Positions 18,677 to 27,042 of a stretch of 64,000 nucleotides of DNA are shown piece by piece (positions within the stretch are counted from its first letter, which is position 1; each line of letters opens with the position of its first letter). The notes beneath the pieces were generated by a model. It saw only the letters and a list, made by a program, of their open reading frames with translations. It was not told the origin of the DNA and ran no database searches. Origin of the DNA: JAFDZV01 sp035549015 (GTDB lineage: Bacteria; Bacteroidota; Ignavibacteria; OLB7); the NCBI GenBank assembly GCA_035549015.1, contig DASZRW010000042.1:26352-90351 (forward strand), read 5' to 3'. The translations under genes were made by a program, and so were the position numbers.

Positions 18677-20194
18677 ATGAGCGAGACTGTTGCCAACGGG
18701 ATGATTGCCCGGTTGAAGCCCCAGAAGAATCAACTCGACGAGCGGGGCCTGCTCCGCTACGGAAAGATGTTGATCGATGGCGAGTGGGTTGACGCCCTCT
18801 CCGGGAAGACCTTCGAGAGCCGGTACCCCGGCAGCGGCGAGGTGATTGCGCACGTTGCCGCCGGCGACGCTGCGGACGTTGATCGTGCGGTGCAGGCGGC
18901 GCAGCGCGCCTTCAACGATGGGGACTATCGCAGGATGAACGGTGCCGACCGCGGGAAGCTTCTCTGGAATATCGCCGACCTGATGGAGCGGCACATCGAT
19001 GAGCTGGCGGAACTGGAGACGCTGGACAACGGCAAGCCGCTGGTGGAGTCGTTGAAGGTGGACCTGCCGCAATCGATCGCATGCTTCCGTTATTATGCGG
19101 GATGGGCCGGGAAGACCACCGGCGAGACGATCGAAACGAATGCCCGCGCCAACGCGTTCGCCTGCACGCTCCGCGAGCCGCTGGGTGTCTGCGGCCAGAT
19201 CATCCCCTGGAATTTTCCGATCCAGATGGCCGCATGGAAGCTGGCTCCGGCGATCGCCTGCGGCAACACCGTGGTGATCAAGCCGGCGGAGCAGACCTCC
19301 GTCTCGCTGCTGCGCCTTGGCGAACTGATGATGGAGGCGGGGCTGCCGAAGGGCGTGGTCAACATCGTGACCGGTTTCGGCGAGACCGCAGGTGCGGCGC
19401 TGGTTGCCCATCCCGGAGTGGAAAAGATTGCGTTCACCGGCTCCGTGGAGGTTGGAAAGCGTATCATGCGCAACGCGGCCGGCACCCTGAAGAAGGTGAC
19501 GCTGGAGCTGGGAGGGAAGTCGCCGAACATCGTGTTTGCCGATTCGAATCTGGAACTCGCGGCGAAGGTGGCGCTGATGGGAATATTCTTCAACCAGGGG
19601 CAGATGTGCACGGCCGGCAGCCGTATCCTGATTGAAAGCTCCGCGCGCGAACAGTTCCTGGAAGTGCTCGCCGGGCGTGCAGCGAAGATGGCGGTTGGCG
19701 ATCCGCTGGATCCGAAGACGCGGATGGGTTCGCTGGTGAGCGAGGAACAGATGAATCGCGTGCTTGGCTATGTGGAGAAGGGGAAGGCGGAGGGGGCACA
19801 GCTTCTCTCCGGCGGCGACCGTGTCGGCACGCATGGATACTTCGTGACGCCGACAGTGTTCGACAACGTCTCCAACGACATGACGATTGCGCGCGAGGAG
19901 ATCTTCGGTCCGGTGGCCTCCGTGATCACGTTCAACGATGCGGAGGAGGCGTTGCGCATCGCCAACGATAGCGCATTCGGGCTCGCGTCCGCCGTCTGGA
20001 CAACGGATCTGAAGAAGGCGCTCACGTTCGCGCGCGGCATCAAGGCCGGCACCGTCTGGGTGAACACCTACAACATGACGGACAACGCGCTGCCGTTCGG
20101 CGGCTACAAGGATTCCGGCTTCGGCCGCGAACTGGGATCGGCGGCGCTCGATGTCTACACGCAGACCAAGACGGTCTACATCGATCTCAACTAG
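18677..20194 (+). CDS. NAD(P)-dependent aldehyde dehydrogenase
   Basis: 505 residues, a full-length ALDH superfamily protein. The cofactor-binding segment has IIPWNFP and KPAEQTSVS. The catalytic Glu277 sits in LELGGKSPN and the nucleophile Cys311 in NQGQMCTAGSR. The oligomerisation end has PFGGYKDSGFGRELG. Overall it is closest in feel to the ALDH1/betaine-aldehyde group (class 1/2), which oxidises aldehydes to acids. The physiological substrate cannot be told. No ribosome site is evident; a TATCTTG-like box about 160 bases upstream (near 18514) may be the promoter. It is apparently monocistronic. Confidence 0.92.
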   Translation: MSETVANGMIARLKPQKNQLDERGLLRYGKMLIDGEWVDALSGKTFESRYPGSGEVIAHVAAGDAADVDRAVQAAQRAFNDGDYRRMNGADRGKLLWNIADLMERHIDELAELETLDNGKPLVESLKVDLPQSIACFRYYAGWAGKTTGETIETNARANAFACTLREPLGVCGQIIPWNFPIQMAAWKLAPAIACGNTVVIKPAEQTSVSLLRLGELMMEAGLPKGVVNIVTGFGETAGAALVAHPGVEKIAFTGSVEVGKRIMRNAAGTLKKVTLELGGKSPNIVFADSNLELAAKVALMGIFFNQGQMCTAGSRILIESSAREQFLEVLAGRAAKMAVGDPLDPKTRMGSLVSEEQMNRVLGYVEKGKAEGAQLLSGGDRVGTHGYFVTPTVFDNVSNDMTIAREEIFGPVASVITFNDAEEALRIANDSAFGLASAVWTTDLKKALTFARGIKAGTVWVNTYNMTDNALPFGGYKDSGFGRELGSAALDVYTQTKTVYIDLN

Positions 20195-20497
20195 GCTGCC
20201 TCCGGTACTTCACGAATGTGGTCGCCGGGGGCCCGTGCCCTGTCGGGACCACGCGGCGATCAGCGCGCGACGGTGCGAGATCGCACTGCTCCGTGCCGCT
20301 GGCGAGTGATGCTGCCGATGTTCATGCCGGCGCCGCACTAGGGCGCACATGCAGTGTCCGGGCCGTTCCGGGCCGATGCTTCGAGTCAGGCGCTCCCATG
20401 CTTGAGCCATGGGAGCGTTTTCGTTGATGCCGGTGCGGTGCGGGCCGCATGGCGGGGATGTTCCGCATCGGCGCCGCGGGGCCTCGCCCGCCGGAGG
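20195..20497. other. Intergenic region with terminator
   Basis: 303 bases between convergent genes. Apart from the terminator at 20391-20421 I see only shadow frames. Confidence 0.5.
20391..20421 (+). terminator. Rho-independent terminator
   Basis: A perfect 10-bp stem (cgctcccatg / catgggagcg) with a 7-base loop, followed by tttt. It lies about 195 bases after the aldehyde dehydrogenase. Confidence 0.75.
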
Positions 20498-21157
20498 TCA
20501 TCGCGCGGAATATGTGCCTCCGGCGCGCAGCACCTCCAGCCACAACGCGGCGGCGTTCCGTGCATCGTCGATGGCGCGGTGGCGGTTCAGCGGTGCCGGA
20601 AGCTCCGCGATCTCCAGTGCGCGCTCCATGTTGACGCCCCGGCCAACGAAGGCATCACTGAACGCCGGCTTGATATTGATGTACTCGTCATCGAACGGAT
20701 ACGGCAGGCGATGGAATGCGCATGCCTGGCGCAGCAGATAGCGGTCGAACGCGCCCCATGAACAGAGCGTGCACTCTGCCGGCTCCCTGAGCCATGCCAC
20801 GAAGTTCGCGAGAGCTTCCGGGAAGGCCGGAGCGGTGTCCACGTCCTGCTGGGTAATCGATGTGAGCCGCATACAGTACTGGCTGAGCCGCGGGTAGCGT
20901 GTGGGGCGCACAAATGTCTGGAACTCGTCAATGATGCGTCTGGTGGAGTATTCCATGCGGATGCATCCGAACTCGATGATCTCTTCGTCGCTGCGGCGAT
21001 TCATTTCCGGCCAGCAGGTGGCTTCGAAGTCGAGGATGATGTAGTACTGTTTTGCGATAAGGCTCTCCCGATTCAGTGTGATCGGACAAGTTAGAAAGGG
21101 CGGTATCGCTGCGAAAGCATATTGACGTACTGCGTCGCCGTGGAAACGATGTGTCAC
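20498..21157 (-). CDS. DEDDh 3'-5' exonuclease
   Basis: Exo I motif LDFEATCW, exo II region ITQQDVDTAPAFPEAL with a nearby WGAFDRYLL, and exo III HRAIDDARNAA give a complete DEDDh set. The family resemblance is to stand-alone ERI1/KapD-like exonucleases of about 180-200 residues. The conserved part starts about 21050, but no ATG, GTG or TTG lies there. A GGGAG precedes an in-frame ATC at 21055. The nearest usable start is the GTG at 21157, and the frame stays open to a GTG at 21262. The reported start is therefore provisional. It is divergent from the hypothetical gene at 21.3 kb. Substrate (RNA or DNA) unknown. Confidence 0.78.
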   Translation of the reverse strand: MTHRFHGDAVRQYAFAAIPPFLTCPITLNRESLIAKQYYIILDFEATCWPEMNRRSDEEIIEFGCIRMEYSTRRIIDEFQTFVRPTRYPRLSQYCMRLTSITQQDVDTAPAFPEALANFVAWLREPAECTLCSWGAFDRYLLRQACAFHRLPYPFDDEYINIKPAFSDAFVGRGVNMERALEIAELPAPLNRHRAIDDARNAAALWLEVLRAGGTYSAR

Positions 21158-21290
21158 GAGAGGGGGTGCAGGGAAGGGCGGCGCGCCTGCTGCGAAGATT
21201 TCGTGGCATTTCTTCGGTGCGAGGTTTTGAAATGCAGGGGCTTTGGTAGTAGATTCTTTCACTGTTTGCAGATGAACCAGGAGGAATACG

Positions 21291-21854
21291 ATGGCAGTAA
21301 CCGGCTTAGGTACAATGCGCGAAGAGCTTCAGGGCACTTCGGTGGACGCATTGTTCCAGCGTGGTGAGGCGGACCGATTACTGGCGCGCCCGAAGGCGCA
21401 GGAGGACTTGGAGAAGATTGCGAAGTCCGAACGAAGTGATCATCGCTTGCGTGTTCTTGCACACGAATTGCTCGTGATGTCCGGCAAGAACCCTGACCCG
21501 CGGATGGTTCGCATTTATTGCGAGGCGATATCCGGCGCGTTCATGCACAACTGGTGGGCGCTTCCAGGGCATCACCTGGGCAAGTTCGGCAGCACGCTCA
21601 TACGGTTCGGTGAAGCCGCTCTGCCATATCTTCTGAAGGAGATGGATGATCCGGCGCTTCTGACGTATCTGGGGCCGGATGCCCCGATCAACAGGGAATA
21701 TCGGTACTGTGTCGGCGATCTGGCGCTGTATCTGGCGTCGCAGATCGGCGGGTTCGAGTTCTCCGACGCAAAGGAGCCGGAAGTGCGCGAGGCGGCCCGG
21801 ATGCAGTACATGAAAGATCTTTCGGAGAAGCTCGCCAACGTCAAGCGCAAGTAG
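21291..21854 (+). CDS. Conserved-looking hypothetical protein
   Basis: 187 residues, with an excellent ribosome site (ccaggaggaatacg ATG). It is soluble and mostly helical, with no signal peptide or membrane segment. Residues about 40-70 (DLEKIAKSERSDHRLRVLAHELL) and the later segment FGEAALPYLLKEMDDPALLTYLG look like HEAT-type helical repeats, as in proteins that scaffold other proteins. No catalytic motif is seen. It is transcribed away from the DEDDh exonuclease. I do not recognise the family; codon use and ribosome site support a real gene. Confidence 0.7.
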   Translation: MAVTGLGTMREELQGTSVDALFQRGEADRLLARPKAQEDLEKIAKSERSDHRLRVLAHELLVMSGKNPDPRMVRIYCEAISGAFMHNWWALPGHHLGKFGSTLIRFGEAALPYLLKEMDDPALLTYLGPDAPINREYRYCVGDLALYLASQIGGFEFSDAKEPEVREAARMQYMKDLSEKLANVKRK

Positions 21855-22339
21855 GATCGGTTATCCACGTCTCCGAGAAGACTCCTCCCACATCTCCCGC
21901 CGCAGCATTTGTGCGCTCACTTCCGGCACGATCGGCAGCACGAGCATCGCTTCCGATCGGCCCCGCGAACAACGTCCGGAAGATCCGCGGCGCACGTTAT
22001 CATCGGGCCCCACTCGCCGAGAATACTCGAGAGCGTTTCCAGCGGAACGCCCCGGTGCCGCCGTGTATGGTTGGCAGCGGAGCCGCGCCGGATCGCCGCT
22101 GTCCGCCGGCCGGGTGTAACCCGCGGCACGCCGGCCGGGCTGCGCCCGCGGCGCAATGTCGCGAAGCGATAATCGGCCGGTGTGTTGTGCACACCGGCTC
22201 ACTTCTGTAGATTCTGAACGCATTCGCCTGCATGGGGCCAGGGTCCGGCCTCTCCTGCTCGCAGGCTTCTCTGCCGGATATCTCCCATATCCAACGCCGA
22301 GGTCCAATCGGATCGTAGTTGCTTTATCCACGGAGATCC
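21855..22339. other. Intergenic region, no gene found
   Basis: 485 bases with only Arg/Pro-rich shadow frames. It includes a 9-bp perfect hairpin (gccggtgtg / cacaccggc, 22176-22198) without a T-tract. The box gtagattctg that follows could be part of the promoter for the next gene. Confidence 0.45.
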
Positions 22340-23221
22340 ATGAAAACCGTATCTACCATTCTGCTGAAACGTGGCATGGCGCTGGCTATGGCGTACATCG
22401 TTGCGGTGGCGGCGCATGCGATCGCTCAGGTACCGGGAAACTCCGGCGCGTACGACAGCGGCGCCAATCCCCTGAATGCGCAGCGGCGCAGCGCGGTTGT
22501 ACAGGGAACCAGAGCTGCATCGGACGTCATCTGGGTGATGCCGTCCATCAATACCGATCCACACAATCGTGGCATTCATCTCCCCATCACTCTACAGAAT
22601 CCCAACGGCAGAACGATCTGCGATCCCAACTCGCTCCAGATGACGGTTGCGTACAATGCAACGGTCTTCTTCATCCGCTCGGTGACACGCGGAACGATTG
22701 TGAGCAAGACGCTGGGGCACGACTCGATCTACGTGACGATCTCGTTCGCCGGCGCCGCCCCGGTAACCGACGGCGTGTTCACCGAGTTGGTTGGCGACGT
22801 GCTGGTTGGCAGCGAACAGTCCACCACGCTCGATATCGTTTCGCTGACATGCGCCGGCGCCCCGGTCACCGATTCGCTGCAGGAGGGTCTGCTCTATCTC
22901 GGCCCGGGCTTCTGCGAGAACGGAAGTGACCGGCTGCTGATCTACACCGATGGGTTGAAGATCAACAAGATCGCTCCCAACCCCACACGCGGCGCCGTGA
23001 CCGTGAATGTCACCACGATGGAAGTGGTGGAGACATGGCTCGAAGTATATGCGATGAACGGGAACCGGGTTTTCGCGACCTCCTGGACGCCTGCCAGTGA
23101 GCAGGAGAGCGATATGAAGCGGGAGATCGTATTGCCGGCCGATATTCCCAGCGGCACCTACAGGATGGTGCTTCGCACGCCGGAGCGGAGCGACGTACAA
23201 TCTCTCATCATCTCGAAGTAA
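22340..23221 (+). CDS. Secreted protein with T9SS sorting domain, unknown function
   Basis: 293 residues; ribosome site cggagatcc before the ATG. The signal peptide runs to AHAIAQ. Residues about 50-190 form a beta-rich domain resembling a cohesin- or anchor-type sandwich (DPHNRGIHLPITLQNPNG, VTISFAGAAPVTDGVFTEL). The last 85 residues (KINKIAPNPTRGAVTVNV to VQSLIISK) are a type A T9SS signal, so the protein is exported across the outer membrane and probably attached to the surface. It lies 15 bases ahead of the double-OmpA gene, likely in one operon. Confidence 0.75.
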   Translation: MKTVSTILLKRGMALAMAYIVAVAAHAIAQVPGNSGAYDSGANPLNAQRRSAVVQGTRAASDVIWVMPSINTDPHNRGIHLPITLQNPNGRTICDPNSLQMTVAYNATVFFIRSVTRGTIVSKTLGHDSIYVTISFAGAAPVTDGVFTELVGDVLVGSEQSTTLDIVSLTCAGAPVTDSLQEGLLYLGPGFCENGSDRLLIYTDGLKINKIAPNPTRGAVTVNVTTMEVVETWLEVYAMNGNRVFATSWTPASEQESDMKREIVLPADIPSGTYRMVLRTPERSDVQSLIISK

Positions 23222-23236
23222 CAGGGGATCGTAGCC

Positions 23237-25243
23237 ATGATGAACGCATTACGTCGCTGCGAGCAACCTGGACTCGGGAGGCTGCGATTGGGCGCGCTTG
23301 CGCTTGCGATGCTCACGGCAGGCTCGCTCCGTGCGCAGGAGGCGCTGGACACCACCGGGACGCGCGTGGGGGTGTTCGGGGCCTACCAGCTGGTGCAGCA
23401 GCAGGCCACGATTATCGGCATCCCCGGTATCCCAACGTGCTCGCCCGGGTTCTCCAGCGGCAACGGTTCCGGGTTTGCAGCGGGTGTGTTGGGGCAGTGG
23501 CGCTCCAGCAGTGCGTTCGCGCTGCAGGCTCGCCTGGGATACTCCACCGGCACCACCACATTGCGGGTGCAGGAGAATATCGGCAACGCCCTGGAGAACG
23601 GAGAGGTGGTGATCGCCACAACGGAGCATCGCCTGAAGACCACGCTCGGCCTCATCGATCTCGAGCCGCGGCTGCTGGTACGTCCGTTCTCCTTCCCGGT
23701 ATCGCTGAACCTCGGCGTTCAGTGCGGGATCGTCAGCTCCTTTACGTACGATCAGGAGGAGGCGATCATCTCCCCGACGAATGTGCGCTTCACCGGCGGT
23801 CTGGTGCGGAATCACTATTCCGGGAAGGTGCCGGATGCTCCAAGCGTCCAGTTCTCCGGCCTCGTGGGGCTCAGCTACGAGCTGCCGCTCTCGGCAAAGG
23901 TGTCGCTCAGTCCCGAGGTGACGTACTACCGCTCCTTCTCTCAGCTGGTGCAGGACTCCAACTGGTACGCCCACGGCCTGCGCATCGGCTTCTCGATGAC
24001 CTACACGCTGAACTCGGAGCATACCTTCGCCGACAGCACCGGACCTTCGAAGATGCTCTCGGCGACGGTTGCCGCGGTAAAGCTCTCGGACGACGAGCAG
24101 TCCGGCGCGCAGATGTCCAAGATGCATGTGGAGGAATTCGTTGCTCCACAGCTGCGGCCGCTTCTCAACTTCATGTTCTTCGATGAGGGCTCCGCCGATA
24201 TTCCGTCGCGATACGACCGGTTGACGCCGCAGGACGCGGCGAGCTTCGACATGAACCGGTTGCAGAATCTGGAGGTGCTGCCCACCTACTATCAGATGCT
24301 GAACGTGATCGGCCTGCGCATGCAGAAGAATCCGGCTGCGACGCTGACCCTGATCGGATGCAATGCCGATGCGGGGGAGGAACGCGGGAAGGTGGACCTT
24401 TCACGCAAGCGGGCGGAGTCCGTGCGCAACTATCTGCGCGATGTCTGGAAGATCGGTGAGGACCGGTTGAAGGTCGAGGCGCGCGGACTTCCGGAGAAGC
24501 CCTCCGGATCCACGCCGGACGGCATGGAGGAGAACCGGCGCGTGGAGATTCGCTCCAGCACTCCGGATATCCTGGAGCCGGTGTTCGTTGTGGACACGGC
24601 GTTGACCACCGATCCGGCCGCCGTGCGCTTCATCACCGAAGTGGCGTCGGAGGTGGGGGTGGAACAGTGGAAGCTGGTTGCCTCGCAGGGCGATCACGAG
24701 CTGAAGACATTCGCCGGCAACGGCTCCGTGCCGCATACGCTGGACTGGGGGCTGCAGAGTGAACGCGCCTCGATTCCGCGCGGCTCGCAGAAGGTGAACT
24801 ACCGTCTGGAGGTAACCGATTCGGTGAAGAACCGGTTCGTGACGCCGATGGGATCCATCGGGGTTGAGCAGATGACCGTGAAGAAGAAGCGGGAGGAGGG
24901 GCTGGCGGACAAGGAGATCAACAAGTTCAGCCTGATTCTCTTCGAGTACGGCAAGTCCGAGATCAGCGACGCCAACCGCAGGATCGTGGAGTTCATCAGG
25001 CAGAAGATCGATCCGAACGCCAAGGTGCTGGTTACCGGACATACGGACCGGGCCGGCGACGCAGCGGTGAACCAGAGGCTTTCCGAGGAGCGCGCCCGTT
25101 CAACGGCGCGCGCGCTCGGCGTGCCGAATGCGGATGTGAAGGGGCTGGGGGAATCGATTCTGCTCTACAACAACGATCTCCCGGAAGGACGCTTCTACTG
25201 CCGCGTGGTGAACGTGGTGGTGGAGACCCAGATCGGGCAGTAG
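23237..25243 (+). CDS. Outer-membrane beta-barrel protein with two OmpA-like domains
   Basis: 668 residues with a signal peptide ending LRAQE. Residues about 35-260 alternate polar and hydrophobic residues in beta strands typical of an outer-membrane barrel (FALQARLGYSTGTTTLRV, SLSPEVTYYRSFSQL). Two OmpA-like domains follow. The first (about 310-440) has LIGCNADAGEERGKVDLSRKRAESV and ends ENRRVEI. The second (about 555-668) has VTGHTDRAGD and LSEERARSTA, and ends with the LPEGRFYCR variant. Between them lies a beta-rich linker. It probably anchors the outer membrane to peptidoglycan. The gene just upstream encodes a T9SS-exported protein. Confidence 0.82.
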   Translation: MMNALRRCEQPGLGRLRLGALALAMLTAGSLRAQEALDTTGTRVGVFGAYQLVQQQATIIGIPGIPTCSPGFSSGNGSGFAAGVLGQWRSSSAFALQARLGYSTGTTTLRVQENIGNALENGEVVIATTEHRLKTTLGLIDLEPRLLVRPFSFPVSLNLGVQCGIVSSFTYDQEEAIISPTNVRFTGGLVRNHYSGKVPDAPSVQFSGLVGLSYELPLSAKVSLSPEVTYYRSFSQLVQDSNWYAHGLRIGFSMTYTLNSEHTFADSTGPSKMLSATVAAVKLSDDEQSGAQMSKMHVEEFVAPQLRPLLNFMFFDEGSADIPSRYDRLTPQDAASFDMNRLQNLEVLPTYYQMLNVIGLRMQKNPAATLTLIGCNADAGEERGKVDLSRKRAESVRNYLRDVWKIGEDRLKVEARGLPEKPSGSTPDGMEENRRVEIRSSTPDILEPVFVVDTALTTDPAAVRFITEVASEVGVEQWKLVASQGDHELKTFAGNGSVPHTLDWGLQSERASIPRGSQKVNYRLEVTDSVKNRFVTPMGSIGVEQMTVKKKREEGLADKEINKFSLILFEYGKSEISDANRRIVEFIRQKIDPNAKVLVTGHTDRAGDAAVNQRLSEERARSTARALGVPNADVKGLGESILLYNNDLPEGRFYCRVVNVVVETQIGQ

Positions 25244-25311
25244 CTGCCGGGTTCCGCGAACCGCAGGGCAGGCGTTGCAACGCGTGCACGAGATACAGGG
25301 GCGAAATACGA

Positions 25312-25352
25312 ACGGGCGCCATGATGCATTGTCATCGTGGCGCCCGTTTGCA
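25312..25352 (+). terminator. Terminator-like hairpin
   Basis: A long nearly perfect stem (cgggcgccatgatg / catcgtggcgcccg) followed by tttg, about 70 bases after the double-OmpA stop. Confidence 0.65.
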
Positions 25353-25451
25353 TAACTTCAACCTTGCCCTGCTCCACGAATCCCGGCATCTTCATCATGG
25401 ACAATGCACCGGTCCACTATCTCGGTGCGTGCCGTATTTCCGGTTAACCGT

Positions 25452-26936
25452 ATGCGTATCTCTCTCAATCTCCGTCCGCTTCTGCATGCAGCGGTCGCAT
25501 CAGGCCTTCTGGCCGGACTGCTCCTTGCGGGCTGCAAGAGCGATCCCACCGGCCCCCCGCCCGTCGTGATCCCCGGGCCGACGGAGACGATCATCTACTC
25601 CAAGCATATCCAGCCGATCTTCACCAACAGCTGCGGCGGCACCGGCTGCCATCTGAGCAACGACAATCTCAACGGTGTGCTGCTGGATTCATGGGAACAT
25701 CTGATGTCCGGGGCAGCGGATTACGGCGCGGAGATCGTTCCCTATTCCGTTGCAAAGAGCCATCTGTTCCAGCACATCAACAGCGACACCACGCTCTCGC
25801 CGGTCGTGGAGCCGGTTCAGCGAATGCCGCTGGCACGCAGTCCGCTTCCTCAGGAGCAGGTGGATGCAATCCGCCGTTGGATCGCCGAGGGAGCGAAGAA
25901 CGACAACGGCGAGGTTGCCCTGGGGACTCCGAGCCGTCCGCGGGTCTACGTGGCGGCGCAGGCCGACGATGCGGTGACGGTGATCGATCAGGCCACGCAG
26001 CTCGTTGCGCGCTACATCCCGGTTGGAAGCATCACCGGCGGAGCTCCGGAGTCGCCGCACAACCTGGTGCTCTCCCCCGATGGAAACTATCTCTACGTCA
26101 ACCTGATCGTTGCAGGGATGGTGGAGAAATACGATGCCCACACCTTCGCCAAGCTGGGCTCCGTGCGTGTCGGGCTCTCTCCGGCGCAGATCGCCATCAC
26201 GCACGATGGCTCCACGCTCTATGTTTCCAACTTCGACCAGACGCTTGCGCAGACGTTCGTGATGCGGCTGAACGCGGCCACGCTCACGGTTACCGATACC
26301 ATCTTCGATGTGGGCCTGGCTCCGCACGGTGTAACGCTGAGTGCGGACGAGAAGTATCTCTATACCACGAACGCATTCAGTGACGATATCAGCGAGATCG
26401 ATCTCTCCACGCTGCAGGTGAAGCGCCGCTTCCTCGCCACGCCGGATTCCCCGCTGCCCCCCAGCACGAAGCCGCTGTTGCAGCCCTATCAGAGCGTGAT
26501 ATCGCACGACGGCCGCTATCTCTTCTTCTCCTGCCGCGTGCACTCGCAGGTCCGCGTGGTGGACCTCACAACGGGGCGTGTGATCGACAGCATCGCCGTC
26601 GGCACAACGCCTCTGGTGTTGAACATGACGCCGGACGGCCGTGAGATCTGGGTTCCGAACCAGGCTGCGGCCTCCCTTACCGTGATCGATGTTGCCTCGC
26701 GCAGCGTTGTGGCAACCATCACCGATCTCAAGCAGCAGCCACATGCGGTCGGGTTCTCCGCCGACGGCAGGACCGCCTTCCTGAGCTGCGAGAATCAGAA
26801 CGGCAACCAGCACCATGCAACCATCGGCAGTTCGCTCGCGCCGGGGTTGGTCTATGTGATCGATGTGGCAACGCGCCGCGTAATCCGATCCATGGAGGTT
26901 GGCTCCTTCGCCGCCGGTGTAGCCGTTGCGGGATAA
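25452..26936 (+). CDS. Lipoprotein with cytochrome-c-like motif and YVTN beta-propeller
   Basis: 494 residues from the ATG before RISLNLRP, with lipobox LLLAGC. Residues about 45-160 resemble a c-type cytochrome domain of the kind fused to surface proteins (HIQPIFTNSC). The haem-type motif here is C61-GGTG-C66-H67, that is CX4CH rather than CX2CH. The rest is a seven-bladed YVTN/lactonase-like propeller with repeated LSPDGNYLYV and VIDVASRSVVATI units. It is probably an exported electron-transfer or binding protein at the outer membrane or in the periplasm. No ribosome site is evident; a box TATTTCC lies 12-18 bases before the ATG. The stop is followed by a T9SS gene. Confidence 0.78.
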   Translation: MRISLNLRPLLHAAVASGLLAGLLLAGCKSDPTGPPPVVIPGPTETIIYSKHIQPIFTNSCGGTGCHLSNDNLNGVLLDSWEHLMSGAADYGAEIVPYSVAKSHLFQHINSDTTLSPVVEPVQRMPLARSPLPQEQVDAIRRWIAEGAKNDNGEVALGTPSRPRVYVAAQADDAVTVIDQATQLVARYIPVGSITGGAPESPHNLVLSPDGNYLYVNLIVAGMVEKYDAHTFAKLGSVRVGLSPAQIAITHDGSTLYVSNFDQTLAQTFVMRLNAATLTVTDTIFDVGLAPHGVTLSADEKYLYTTNAFSDDISEIDLSTLQVKRRFLATPDSPLPPSTKPLLQPYQSVISHDGRYLFFSCRVHSQVRVVDLTTGRVIDSIAVGTTPLVLNMTPDGREIWVPNQAAASLTVIDVASRSVVATITDLKQQPHAVGFSADGRTAFLSCENQNGNQHHATIGSSLAPGLVYVIDVATRRVIRSMEVGSFAAGVAVAG

Positions 26937-27042
26937 CGAGCGTGAAGCCGGGTTGGAGCGCGCCCGGAGCATCACCCTGGAGATACCATCAATGCCCGCC
27001 GGCATCGGCGGCACTCTATCACGGTTTCCATCGAACTATCCG

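Noticed and set aside
21861..22331. 156-residue minus-strand frame in the 21.9-22.3 kb gap
   Set aside because: Arg/Ser/Pro-rich composition, no ribosome site and no family resemblance, so it was treated as non-coding.
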